Shown piece by piece: positions 27,209 to 36,327 of a stretch of DNA of 64,000 nt; within the stretch, counting starts at the first letter, position 1; every line of letters begins with the position of its first letter. The notes beneath the pieces were generated by a model. That model saw only the letters and a list, made by a program, of their open reading frames with translations. It searched no databases and was not told where the DNA came from. The translations under genes were made by a program, and so were the position numbers. Origin of the DNA: GCA-2746795 sp963747345 (GTDB lineage Bacteria > Chloroflexota > Anaerolineae > Promineifilales > Promineifilaceae); NCBI GenBank assembly GCA_963747345.1, contig CAVVFA010000001.1, positions 496,001-560,000 of the forward strand, read 5' to 3'.

Positions 27209-27604
27209 TTGAAACACCTCCGTCGCTTTCTTTTTTATCTGGCGAGAACGGCCGTTGTCGGCACAATTATTGGTTGGATATTTGCTCATATGAGTTTTGC
27301 CATTCCCGTTAACCGTTTACGCGAGACAGATCTGCTGATCGCTTTTTATCATCCCCAGCCCGGCTACCCCCTGCACATCCTCATCGTGCCTAAACGCCAA
27401 ATCCGCAGCATGATGACCCTCAAACCGAGCGACGCCGATTTCCTGGTAGACCTCATGGCAACCGTGCAAAGTCTCGTGCAAGAACTCAATCTCGACGACA
27501 CAGGCTACAGTCTCATCACCAACGGCGGCGATTACCAGGATGTGCCGCAGCTCCATTACCACCTCTATTCTTTCGACGAAAAATTCAAGCAACTATACAA
27601 GTAG
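27209..27604 (+). CDS. Membrane-anchored HIT-family protein
   Basis: A hydrophobic N-terminal helix (FLFYLARTAVVGTIIGWIF) is followed by a HIT fold: LIAFYHPQPGYPLHILIVPKR, then a helical part, and QLHYHLYS at the end. The canonical HIT triad HxHxH appears as QxHxH, so the nucleophile His and the last His are kept while the first is Gln. HIT enzymes hydrolyse nucleotide phosphoramidates or dinucleotides. The TTG start at 27209 is uncertain because it abuts a repeat; the next Met, at 27290, would remove the membrane helix. The iterated palindrome encodes TAV in that helix. Confidence 0.7.
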   Translation: MKHLRRFLFYLARTAVVGTIIGWIFAHMSFAIPVNRLRETDLLIAFYHPQPGYPLHILIVPKRQIRSMMTLKPSDADFLVDLMATVQSLVQELNLDDTGYSLITNGGDYQDVPQLHYHLYSFDEKFKQLYK

Positions 27605-27680
27605 CCGTAGCCTGAGCTTGTCGAAGGCGAAGGCGGGTGGTGCGAACCGCTTTGGCTTCGACAGGCTCAGCCGCCACTAC
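27601..27680. repeat. CCTGAGCTTGTCGAAGG hairpin repeat
   Basis: Arms GCCTGAGCTTGTCGAAG and CTTCGACAGGCTCAGC face each other. The family recurs at 61390-61466, and a fragment lies inside the acetyltransferase gene near 55207. Confidence 0.75.
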
Positions 27681-27701
27681 ATACCTAAGCAAGGAGTGAA
27701 G

Positions 27702-28088
27702 ATGGATATTCAAGAGTTGTTAACACGCTATGCCGCAGGTGAACGAGACTTTCAAGGTGTCGATTTAAGCGGCGTTGATTTATATGAAGCACAACTTGAA
27801 GGCATTGACTTGAGTGACGCCAATTTGGCAAATGTCAATTTAAGTATGGCAAATGTAAGCGGCAGCAACTTGAGCCGAGCAAACATGGCGGATGCCAATC
27901 TGAGTGGCACGATACTCAAAGGGGCTAATTTAAGCCAGGCCACCTTGGCTAGAGCCGATTTAAGCTGGGCGAACTTGAGCCAGGTTAATTTGACTGAAGC
28001 TGATTTAACAGAAGCCAATATGAAGATGGCTATTTTACTTGGCACACGCTTTAGGAAGACAACTATGCCCGATGGTACAAAAAGGTAG
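27702..28088 (+). CDS. Pentapeptide-repeat protein
   Basis: The start has AAGGAG upstream. Residues 20-115 consist of about 19 pentapeptides of the form A(D/N)LSx (for example VDLSG, ANLAN, ADLSW, ADLTE), which build a right-handed quadrilateral beta helix. Proteins of this kind can mimic DNA or act as scaffolds; some protect gyrase from quinolones. At 128 residues it is short, with no signal peptide or membrane helix. The specific role cannot be read from the sequence. It lies between the HIT and papain-like genes and has its own ribosome binding site. Confidence 0.85.
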   Translation: MDIQELLTRYAAGERDFQGVDLSGVDLYEAQLEGIDLSDANLANVNLSMANVSGSNLSRANMADANLSGTILKGANLSQATLARADLSWANLSQVNLTEADLTEANMKMAILLGTRFRKTTMPDGTKR

Positions 28089-28186
28089 TACCTCATCGTA
28101 TGGCTTTCTGTACAATGAGTAAGTAATTTGCAATGAAGTAAAGCTACCCCTCTATTGTTCCAACCTGATAAATACGGAGACAAGTA

Positions 28187-30171
28187 ATGAAAAAAAGTTT
28201 TAGAATCGGTTTGATTTTATTGCTGCTGATGGGCTTAATGGTGGCGTGTGGCGGGGAGGACGAGTTCTATGATGAAGAGTCAGAGGTGTTTGATGAGGAA
28301 ACGGCCGTTATCCCCCAAACAGACGAAGATTTTCAAGAAGACACCAGCGATAAGAACGCCGAGCAAGTTTCTCTCATTCCCGCAGAATGCTTTGAAAGTG
28401 ATGACGCCTTTTGGGAATGTGATGAAGAAGGCTTAATCCCAGTCGAATGTTGGGACGATGACGATGAGTTTATCGAAGCCTGTTATGATTTAGCAGAAAC
28501 AGCACCCGCTGAGACCGATTCTTCTCAATCAGATGAAGCAGAAAGCGCAGACGAAGCTGCCGCTGCCCCTGCTGATGCAGAAACACCAGCCGACGGTGCC
28601 GCAGACAGCGGTTTTCGCCCTGAAGTCGATGGCTTTAGCTTTGAAAACTACGGCGGAGAAGACTATATTGTTAACTTAACCGCCGTAGAAATGCAGCGCA
28701 TGTTTGGCGACCAAGCCTGCGCCAACCAGACAAACGGCTGCACCCTCACCCCGCCCGCACGGCAGTGGATGGAGCAGATGAACGAAGGGATGAGCGGTGG
28801 TCATTGTGAAGGTATGGCCGTCCTCAGTTCACTCATGTATTACGACAAAGTAGAGCCTGGCGATTTTGGGGGCAGCGTCACCAATGATTTAAGTTTAGAC
28901 AACGAGGCGCTGCAACGTGAAATTGCCTATTGGTGGGTCACACAAGCTACCTGGCCTGGTGGCTATGAAAAAGTGAACGAATCCCCCAGCGCCGTCCTGG
29001 ATACCATGATAAACGCCTTTGCTGATGGTAAAGCATGCCACTGAATGGTGGGCCTTGGGCATCTACAAACGAGATTTTTCCGGTGGACACGCCATCACCC
29101 CCTATGCCGTCGAAGATCAGGGCAATGGCCTCTACCACGTATTTGTTTATGATAACAATTACCCCAACGAGACGCGCATCATGGAAATCAATCGAGATGA
29201 TGAAACGTGGTCTTATGAAGCATCAACAAACCCCGACGTAGAAGCCGACTTATACGAAGGCGATATCGACACGCCAAACATTAGAAGTCGTTGCCATTTC
29301 ACCCAGATTGCAAGAACAAGAAGGTGATTTTTCCGAGGCATATGCCCCCAATACCGGGCATTATTCGACGGCAAAACTTTCTCCCACAAACCCGGATGTG
29401 ATTCAAGTGTGGTTGGATGGTGACACGAATCTATTGATTACCACAGAAGACGGCCGGCGCATTGGTTGGTTAGACGATGGCACTTTTGTGAATGAAATTG
29501 AAGGGGCAGACTCAGCCAATCTGAGATTTGGTATCGATGTATGGGATATCGATGAAGAACCCGTTTACCTGCTCCCGACTGATGTTGAGATGTTTACAGT
29601 AACCGTCGATGGCTCGCAGTTGGAAGAAGCCGGTCCCGCTGAAGTCACCATCATTGGCCCAGGCTATACCATCGTGATCGAAGAATTGTGGCTCGACCCA
29701 GGCGAAAGTGACAGCATTGATATTGAAACATTTGGTCCGCAATACTATGGCATGACCTACAGCAGCGACTACAGCGATTCGCCAGATATTGTTTTTGGCA
29801 TCGAAACAGAAGACGCCGATTACGAATTTGTGGTACGCGGCACAGACCTTGAAGCGGGTGGCGCATTTAATGTGGAGTTGGATTACCCCAATGGAGATTT
29901 CATTCTCAATACCACTGGTCAGGAAGAGTATGGCGTGTACCAACTGTTGATCCTGCGTATTGATGATGAGGGCGAGCATGTCTTTGGACACGATGAAATT
30001 GTGCTGGAACCCAACGACACCATGTACGTCAACTTCCTGGATTGGGAAGGTGAAGGCAGCAGCCTCTATCTCGATTTTGATTACGAAAGTGATGGCACGC
30101 TGGATGACTATATCGAGTTAGAAGACCAAGAAGATTTCTACGATGATTTCTATGCAGATTGGGAGGAATAG
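28187..30171 (+). CDS. Acidic secreted lipoprotein with papain-like Cys/His motifs (frameshifted)
   Basis: Signal peptide with lipobox MVAC, then an extremely acidic linker up to about residue 145. The next domain contains GGHCEGMAVLSSLMYYD, WWALGIYKRDFSGGHAITPYAVE and HVFVYDNNYPNETR. A Cys, a His in GGHAITPY and an Asp/Asn in YDNNYP fit the catalytic triad of papain-like or C39-like peptidases. The last 250 residues are acidic beta-sandwich repeats ending in DDFYADWEE. The protein is therefore probably an extracellular thiol hydrolase held at the surface. One base must be skipped near 29030 and near 29280. The start has GGAG upstream, and a good terminator follows. Confidence 0.7.
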
Positions 30172-30245
30172 CTTGTTGAAATTGGCAAAATGATTTCGGA
30201 AGATGTATCCGGTTTCATTCGTTAAGCTCTAATTGGCTTTCCCCT

Positions 30246-30303
30246 AGACCTGGCACCTTGGCTTTGTATGTTTTCAGGCAAAAATGAGGTGTCAGGTCTT
30301 TTT
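30246..30303 (+). terminator. Rho-independent terminator
   Basis: Arms AGACCTGGCACCT and AGGTGTCAGGTCT followed by TTTTT, between the convergent papain-like and FtsX genes. Confidence 0.8.
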
Positions 30304-30308
30304 GTGTT

Positions 30309-32728
30309 TTACGCATACGCCAAACTCTCGCGCACACTAATGCGTGTGGCGGCGTGAGCGGGGATGAGCGAGGCCAGGAACGCAATCGCCAAAATCGCAA
30401 TCAGCCACACGACAACACCCCCCGTGCTAAACTGAAAATCGAGGTCAATTTGCAGAATCGTTTGCCCCATCAAATTGGCCACCGGCCGAGCGATCAAAAA
30501 TGCCAACGGTACGGCAATAAACCAGCTCAACAGCCCTTGCAGCACCCCTTCCATAATAAACATCAGCATAATCGTCGGTGATTCAGCGCCAATTGAGCGC
30601 AGCACGCCGATTTCGCGGGTGCGTTCCACCACGCTGATCCAGAGCGATCCCATCAAGCCAATGCCGCCAACCACACCCATCACAAGTGCCAGTCCAAACA
30701 GCATATTGTTGACGATGCTGAACTGGTTGTAGGCGTATTCTTCATCTTGGGCTTTGGTGCGGCTGAAAAAGTAGCTGGTATCGATTTGGTTGTCTTGGAA
30801 GCGGTCGCTGAGTGCCGCCATCATATCGGCCGTGTAGTCGCCATCGCTGATTTCCGTGCGCACGGCTACCTGGTTGGCGCGGTTGGCTTTCTTGGTGACA
30901 TCGACCAGGGCGGACTTCCGGCACATAAATCGGGTCGGTGGTGATGGGGTCGGACGAGATGAGCTGGTGCGTGCCGATGACTTCCCACTCCGCTTCGCCC
31001 AGTTCGCCAAAGTCAATGGTAATGGTGTCGCCGATGTTGACGTTGTTGAACGCGGCGGTATCCTGGCTGATGACTGCTTTTCGTCCCGTTTCATCTGGGG
31101 TTAGCCAACGGCCGTTTACAATATAAGGTTGGTACATATCACTACCTAGCGGGATACCATACACCTCTGCGCCCAGACCGGCCGTGTCCTTCATCTGCTC
31201 GCCTTCGCGCAGGACTGTGCCCGTGACGGTGAACCACGCTTCCGCTTCCGCCACACCGGGCATACTTTCGGCGATAGCTTCCACTTGATCCGAGCGCTGC
31301 ACGCCCTGGAAGAAGATACGCATGTCGTAATTGCGCCGGTCGAGTTCATTTTCCAGCGTGTAGGTCATGGAGGAAGCCAGCGTCATCGTCATCAGGAACA
31401 TCGTGCCGGCCAGGATGAGCACAAGCTGCGTCAGTCCCAGTCGCCCCTTGCGCCGGAACATGTTGCCCAGAGCGATGGAGTAGGGCGAAGGCAGCAGTTT
31501 CTCGCCAATTTTGTCGATGGCCTGATCGAGCCGCGACGAGCCAAAGTCGCCGCCAATGCCGTAGGAGGCAATGGCTTCACGCACGGAGATATGAGCGCCG
31601 CTGAGAACCGGCCATAACGCGGCCAGTAAAGGGGCTAGAATCGCTGCCAAAATCTGCAAAACAACGGCCGCGATTGAGAATTGGAAGGTGTCGTAGTCGA
31701 TATTGAAGATGCCCAGAAACCATTTGCTGGCCTGCGTAAGCGGCAATCACGCCGGTGGGCAGTGAGATTGCCAGCGCCAGGAAGCCATAGATGAGCACAC
31801 TTGCCAGATACACCTTGATGATGATGTTGGAGGTGCCGCCAATCGCTTTGATGACGCCGATCTGGTCGGTTTGCTGGGTGATGATGGCGGTCATGGTGTT
31901 GGCGACGATGATGACGCTGGTGAGCAGCGAGACCACGGCCAGAATTTGCAAAACGAGGGTAATGCCAGCGATAAACGGCCGTCCCCAATGCTCATCTGGA
32001 TCTTGATAAATCGTGACGGCGATGCCCTTGTCTTGTTTGGCGAGCTGCTCTTTGATGGCGGCGGCACGGTCACGGGCATAGGCTTCGCTGTATGGCTCGA
32101 CGCGCACCAGCATTTGCGTAAACTGCCCTTCGGGAATGCCAAAACGAGCCAGTCCAGCCGCCATCGACGAAGAAATAGGCGTTGCCGCCAAAGTCGGGCG
32201 GCGGCACAAAGGGATGCCGAATTTTGCCGGTGATGGGAAAGGCGCGATCGGTGCCATCGAGTTCAAAGATGACTTCGTCGCCTATGTCGATGCCGTAGTA
32301 GTCGCTGGTGATGCGTTCGACGCCCAATGCCTTGATTTTCCGGCCATACCCCTTCTTTGAGTACCAGCCAATCGTAGGTTTGGTCTTCGTACTCATCGCG
32401 CATGACCAGGGTGGCTCCTTGCCAACGGCCGTTTTCCTCCGTTTTGTAGCGCACAGAAGTAATGTTCATCACTTCTACGTCTGCCACCCCTGCAATATGC
32501 TGCCAGCGACTCAATCGTCTCGCGGTCGGCCGTGCCGCGCAGCACAATATTCATGTGCGACGGGGCTACCGCCTGATGCGACGCATCCATCGCCGCTTGC
32601 AGTTGATCGACCAGCCCAAAAATCGTGCCAATGGCAAACACGCCAGAGGCAATGCTCAACACCGCCAGAAAAGTGCGTGCTTTATGCTGCCAAATATCGG
32701 CGAAAACTTTGTACCAGATGACGCTCAT
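30309..32728 (-). CDS. FtsX/MacB-type ABC permease (frameshifted)
   Basis: Membrane subunit of an ABC exporter, about 800 residues when repaired. Two FtsX modules are visible. The N-terminal helix SIASGVFAIGTIFGLV is followed by a periplasmic part. A core follows with VSLLTSVIIVANTMTAIITQ and DQIGVIKAIGGTSN. The second module ends with MGVVGGIGLMGSLWIS, TREIGVLRSIGAESPT and ATRISVRESLAYA. An intact paralogue with the same layout lies at 55922-58330. Five one-base skips are needed, near 32505, 32350, 32150, 31735 and 30915. The matching ATPase is the gene immediately upstream. Probable roles are lipoprotein or peptide export, or envelope signalling. Confidence 0.85.
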
Positions 32729-32736
32729 GTCAGTGA

Positions 32737-32813
32737 ACAGTGTTCAGTGAACAGTTTACAGTGAAGTCGCGTCAGGACTGTTTACTGTAAACTGTTTACT
32801 GTTCACGTGGTTT
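32737..32813. repeat. ACTGTTTACTGTAAACTG inverted repeat
   Basis: Repeats of GTGAACAGT and ACTGTTTAC form a long hairpin between the ABC ATPase and permease. The last 15 or so codons of the ATPase are encoded by it. A single related unit lies at 51168-51197. Confidence 0.7.
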
Positions 32814-33475
32814 TTCGTGTCCTTATAAATTAGCCCATCCCGAATCTCAAGGGTGCGGGGCAGGCGGGCGGCGAGACTGCGGCTGTGCGTGACCATGAGC
32901 ATGGTTTTGCCCTGGTCAACGAGGTCGCTGAATAGTTGAAAGACATCCTCCGAGGTTTTGGTATCGAGATTGCCCGTCGGTTCGTCGGCGACGAGCAGGG
33001 GCGGGTCGTTGGCTAGGGCGCGAGCGATGGCGGCTCGCTGCTGCTGTCCGCCGGAGACTTGTGACGGTAATTTCTTGGCCTGATCGGCCAAACCCACGGT
33101 GTCGAGCAAGTGCAAGGCACGTTCTTTGCGCTGTTTGGTGGAGAGCGTTTTCACGAAATCCATCGGGCAGATCACATTTTGCAGCAGGTTGAGGGCGGGC
33201 AGCAGTTGGAAAAATTGAAAGATGATGCCCATATGGACGCCGCGCCACGAGGCGAGTTGGTTTTCGCTCATGGTGTGGACTGGTTCGCCCGTGACGATGA
33301 CCTCGCCTTCGGAGGGATGGTCGATGCCGGTGATCATGTTGAGCAGGGTTGATTTGCCGTTGCCGGATGGCCCGACGATGCTCATGAATTCCCCTGGCTG
33401 CACGGTAAACGAGATACCGCGCAAGACGGTGATTTCATCGTCGCCCACGGGAAAGCGCTTGATGATGTGGCGCAC
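32756..33475 (-). CDS. ABC transporter ATP-binding protein (LolD/MacB type)
   Basis: Cytoplasmic ATPase partner of the FtsX-type permease at 30309-32728. Walker A is GPSGNGKST, the Q-loop lies in IIFQFFQLLPALNL, the signature is VSGGQQQR and Walker B is LLVADEPTGNLD, with the switch His in MVTHSRS. All key residues are present, so it should be active. The first codon is read as GTG (33475), but homologues usually start about five residues earlier; the upstream frame PIID has no ATG. The C-terminal tail NHVNSKQFTVNSPDATSL is unlike the family and comes from the repeat. It overlaps the region just before the permease start, so the two are co-transcribed. Confidence 0.9.
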   Translation of the reverse strand: MRHIIKRFPVGDDEITVLRGISFTVQPGEFMSIVGPSGNGKSTLLNMITGIDHPSEGEVIVTGEPVHTMSENQLASWRGVHMGIIFQFFQLLPALNLLQNVICPMDFVKTLSTKQRKERALHLLDTVGLADQAKKLPSQVSGGQQQRAAIARALANDPPLLVADEPTGNLDTKTSEDVFQLFSDLVDQGKTMLMVTHSRSLAARLPRTLEIRDGLIYKDTKNHVNSKQFTVNSPDATSL

Positions 33476-33624
33476 GTCGATAATGGGATTGGTCGGTGGG
33501 GAAATGTCCCCGTTATTTGTATTAGATCATGGGTTTCTTCTTTTTCTGGTTAAATGACAGACGATAGTTTAACAAGAGTTGGACGGAGAGGCATGATTAT
33601 GGGGAGATTCTCAGGAAGTGTGAA

Positions 33625-33785
33625 AGGGTGGCAGGGTTGCAAAGGGCGGCAGGGTTGCAGAGTTGCAGAGTTGCAGGGTGTTTGGACTGCGCTTACTTTG
33701 CCACCTTGCCACTTTGCCACCTCGCCACTTTGTCACTTTGCACCCTTTCTACTTTGCACCCTTTTTACTTTGCAACTCTGCTACT
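33625..33785. repeat. Low-complexity GTTGCAGA / CCACTTTG repeat region
   Basis: Short units GGTTGCA(GA) on one side and GCCACTTT, GCACCCTTT on the other, roughly complementary. It overlaps the last codons of the sugar kinase (VAELQSKKGAK). Similar units occur at 36165-36180 and 63948-64000. Confidence 0.6.
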
Positions 33786-34642
33786 TCTTCACCAGTTGGA
33801 ATGCCCAGCCTCGCGCCATGTTTGGTGCAGCAGAGGGCGGCGGCGGCGCTGGCGTAGCGCAGGAGGTCGGGCCAGGGCATGGCCTGAGCGAGGGCGTAGG
33901 CGAAGGCACCGTGGAAGGTGTCGCCAGCGCCGGTGGTGTCGATGGCGTGGACGGGGTAGGCGGGTAACGTGCCAGACCCCGCTGCGTTTTGCCAGATGAG
34001 ACCACGCGCGCCTAACGTGATAACGGCCGTTCCCGCCACCTGACTGAGATGAGAAACGGCCGTTTCCACATCCGCCGTTCCCGTAAATCCCAGGCCAAAC
34101 TTCTCAGACGCCACCAAATAATCCACCTTGTCGGCTAATAATTCCGTGCCACGATGCACAGAACCCGCATCCAAAACCGTAGGAATACCTTGTAATTTGG
34201 CTAACTGAGCTAATGGAACCGAAATGTCTGGCTCCCATCCGTCAAAAAGAATGATTTTGGGATGAATGCTTTTGAAACTGATAGCATTTGTGGGCAACGG
34301 TTGTGTTTCACCACGATAATTGACCAAAGAACGCTGTCCATCCGGCTTCGCCCAAATCACAGAGAGCGGCGTCGGATTGGAGCTGCGCACAACCAGCGAG
34401 GTATCGACACCAGCTTCTTGCAGTTCTGCCAAATGCAAGTCGCCATAAATATCTTGCCCGAGGTAGCCAGCGAAAGCACTGCGACCACCTAATTTGGCGA
34501 CGGTGACGGCGGCGTTAGCCGCAGGCCCCCCGCCACAACCGACAAAACTGGTGGCAAATGCTTTTTCATCGGGGGCGGGGTGATGGGGAACGGCGAAGGT
34601 GAGATCGTAGGCAGCATGACCAACGCAGAGGACGTCTATCAT
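33749..34642 (-). CDS. PfkB-family carbohydrate/nucleoside kinase
   Basis: A ribokinase-fold sugar kinase of 297 residues, normal for the family. Family motif 1 is present as GCGGGPAANAAVTVAKLGG near residue 38. The C-terminal motif DTTGAGDTFHGAFAYAL contains the catalytic Asp and the anion hole. The N-terminal beta strand is MIDVLCVGHAAYDLTF. The substrate is not evident; relatives phosphorylate ribose, fructose, adenosine or 2-keto-3-deoxygluconate. Its start overlaps the stop of the glutaredoxin-like gene, so the two are probably co-expressed. Two iterated palindromes, 33 bases apart, lie in the coding sequence (TAV at both places). Confidence 0.9.
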   Translation of the reverse strand: MIDVLCVGHAAYDLTFAVPHHPAPDEKAFATSFVGCGGGPAANAAVTVAKLGGRSAFAGYLGQDIYGDLHLAELQEAGVDTSLVVRSSNPTPLSVIWAKPDGQRSLVNYRGETQPLPTNAISFKSIHPKIILFDGWEPDISVPLAQLAKLQGIPTVLDAGSVHRGTELLADKVDYLVASEKFGLGFTGTADVETAVSHLSQVAGTAVITLGARGLIWQNAAGSGTLPAYPVHAIDTTGAGDTFHGAFAYALAQAMPWPDLLRYASAAAALCCTKHGARLGIPTGEEVAELQSKKGAK

Positions 34643-34884
34643 TTTACTGAAGCTAATTGAAGCGCTGTTTTAAGTTGGGGGGCTGTAATTGGAGCCTTGA
34701 GCGTTTCGTTCCCAATCTTGATAACTGGAATAGCAAAATGATAACGGGCAAACAGGTCACCGTCTTTGGTTATGTCAACTTCTTGTAGATCGTGAGGAAA
34801 ATCTTCTGCTAAATCAGCCAGTTCCGCCTTGACCTCACCACACAGCCCGCAGCCATCCTTCGTATAGAGCGTGACAGTCAACAT
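34639..34884 (-). CDS. Glutaredoxin-like protein (CGLC)
   Basis: An 81-residue thioredoxin-fold protein: MLTVTLYTKDGCGLCGEV with redox pair CGLC, DLQEVDITKD, the cis-Pro region FAIPVIKIG and a final helix. It resembles the small glutaredoxin-like family often found next to haem or cytochrome genes in Gram-positive bacteria and Chloroflexota. It may reduce a partner thiol. Start taken at 34884, with GAGG and GGG upstream; two residues earlier is possible. The gene is followed by the PfkB kinase with a 4-base overlap and preceded by haem O synthase. Confidence 0.8.
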   Translation of the reverse strand: MLTVTLYTKDGCGLCGEVKAELADLAEDFPHDLQEVDITKDGDLFARYHFAIPVIKIGNETLKAPITAPQLKTALQLASVK

Positions 34885-34912
34885 ACCCAATCCTCAATCC
34901 AAAATCCATAAT

Positions 34913-35881
34913 CTAAAATGGACTTGGCAGTACCGAGCTAACATAAATCGCCAACATCAGCACCGTCAGATAATAGTTGGAAGCCATGAACAGCCCCCGT
35001 GCATTTTCTTTGGAGGGGTCGCGGATGAGCTTGACGTTCTTCCAAAACAAGTCCGCAGAAATAAGGATCATGGGGATGAGGTAAGCGAGTCCCAGATAGG
35101 GGAAGAGGGCGAGCAAGACGCCAAAAATGCAGGTGGGGGCGGTGTGGCTCATCGTCCACCAGGCGGCTTGCTTGGGCGTGGTGTGTACGGGCAGCATTGG
35201 TACGTCGGCCTTGGCGTAATCGTCGCGGTACATAATGGCCAGGCTCCAGAAGTGGAAGGGTGTCCACAGGAAGAGGATGAGCGCCAAAATAAGGGCGCCT
35301 GGACTGTTCCAGTAGCCAGCCGCCGCGCTTCCGCTCAAGACGGCCGCGCTGCCCGCCGCGCCACCGATGACAATGTTGAGCAAGGTACGCGGTTTGAGCC
35401 AGATGGTGTAAATAAAGACGTAGATGAAAGCACCTAACGCTAAAAAGAAGGAAAGCGGCTTGTTGAAAGTAAATGTGAACAGCACGGGCAAGATGATGAG
35501 CAGCGACCCGACCCAGGGAACCCATTTGGGATTGGGGATCTCGCCGTTGACTAACGGCCGTTTATTCATCGTCCGGCCCATCTTGTCATCTTTGTGGCGT
35601 TCCAGGTATTGGTTTAGTGAAGAGGAACCGGCAGCGGCCATGCCGCCTGCAAGCCAGACCAACGCCAAGGTAGACCAACCGGGCCAGCCTTCTGCGGCCA
35701 TAAACGCGCCGCCCGTGGCGGCCAACAGCAGCAGCATGACGATGCGCATTTTGAACAGCACCATGAGCATTTTCAAATAGCTGCGGAACGTGGTGGGCGG
35801 TGCGGATAAAGCAGTTTGATTGTTTTCAGGGAGTGTTTCATCGACTGAACCACGTTCGGTCGTTTTGGTTACGGTTGACAT
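34913..35881 (-). CDS. ctaB: Protoheme IX farnesyltransferase (haem O synthase)
   Basis: A UbiA-family prenyltransferase with about nine membrane helices that converts haem B to haem O for terminal oxidases. The first Asp-rich motif is NQYLERHKDDKMGRTMNKRPL around residue 87, and LFLWTPFHFWSLAIMYRDDY carries the second, both diagnostic for CtaB rather than MenA or UbiA. The N-terminal 35 residues are a soluble extension. The start has GGAGG upstream. The gene implies an aerobic respiratory chain with haem-copper oxidase, but no oxidase subunit lies in the window. It heads a three-gene run with the glutaredoxin and PfkB kinase. Confidence 0.9.
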   Translation of the reverse strand: MSTVTKTTERGSVDETLPENNQTALSAPPTTFRSYLKMLMVLFKMRIVMLLLLAATGGAFMAAEGWPGWSTLALVWLAGGMAAAGSSSLNQYLERHKDDKMGRTMNKRPLVNGEIPNPKWVPWVGSLLIILPVLFTFTFNKPLSFFLALGAFIYVFIYTIWLKPRTLLNIVIGGAAGSAAVLSGSAAAGYWNSPGALILALILFLWTPFHFWSLAIMYRDDYAKADVPMLPVHTTPKQAAWWTMSHTAPTCIFGVLLALFPYLGLAYLIPMILISADLFWKNVKLIRDPSKENARGLFMASNYYLTVLMLAIYVSSVLPSPF

Positions 35882-36043
35882 GCTGCCTCCAGCCTGATTT
35901 CAGGGAGATTTCCGTCAAAGATTGTAACAAGCTTCACAGATGGCAACAAACAGACAGATTGGCCTCTCATTGCTTCCTTTAAATGATGGATGCTTATCAT
36001 GTTTTGCGACAGCTATTCCAATTATGACCTGCTTGTTGCCGTC

Positions 36044-36132
36044 GCCACCGATTGAAATCGGTCGCTGCCATGAAAAACGCGCAAAAGCGCGTTCGTTGCG
36101 TCTCTTATAACGTGCTTTAGCACGTTTTTTGT
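36044..36132. repeat. Hairpin repeats in the 35882-36327 intergenic region
   Basis: AACGCGC-AAAA-GCGCGTT at 36076-36093, and AACGTGCT/AGCACGTT with T run at 36110-36132, like 16442-16464. The surrounding divergent intergenic DNA shows no gene. Confidence 0.55.
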
Positions 36133-36290
36133 AGCAGCCTATGAATTCATTCATAACAAGAGTTTGCAACCTTGCAACTCGCCACACGCCACAAAAAATG
36201 GCACCATTTGGCTATTCCGCACACCATTTGGTGACGATCCCAAACCGTCTAGCGCTGTTGTAATACTTCAACCAAACAGTCCTGTTTCTG

Positions 36291-36318
36291 TTGACTAATT
36301 TTTATGTCATGTTAAACT
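36291..36318 (+). promoter_or_regulatory. Promoter, leaderless type
   Basis: TTGACT, a 16-bp spacer and TAAACT, ending 9 nt before the ATG at 36328. No ribosome binding site is seen. Confidence 0.5.
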
Positions 36319-36327
36319 GGCAGAGAC

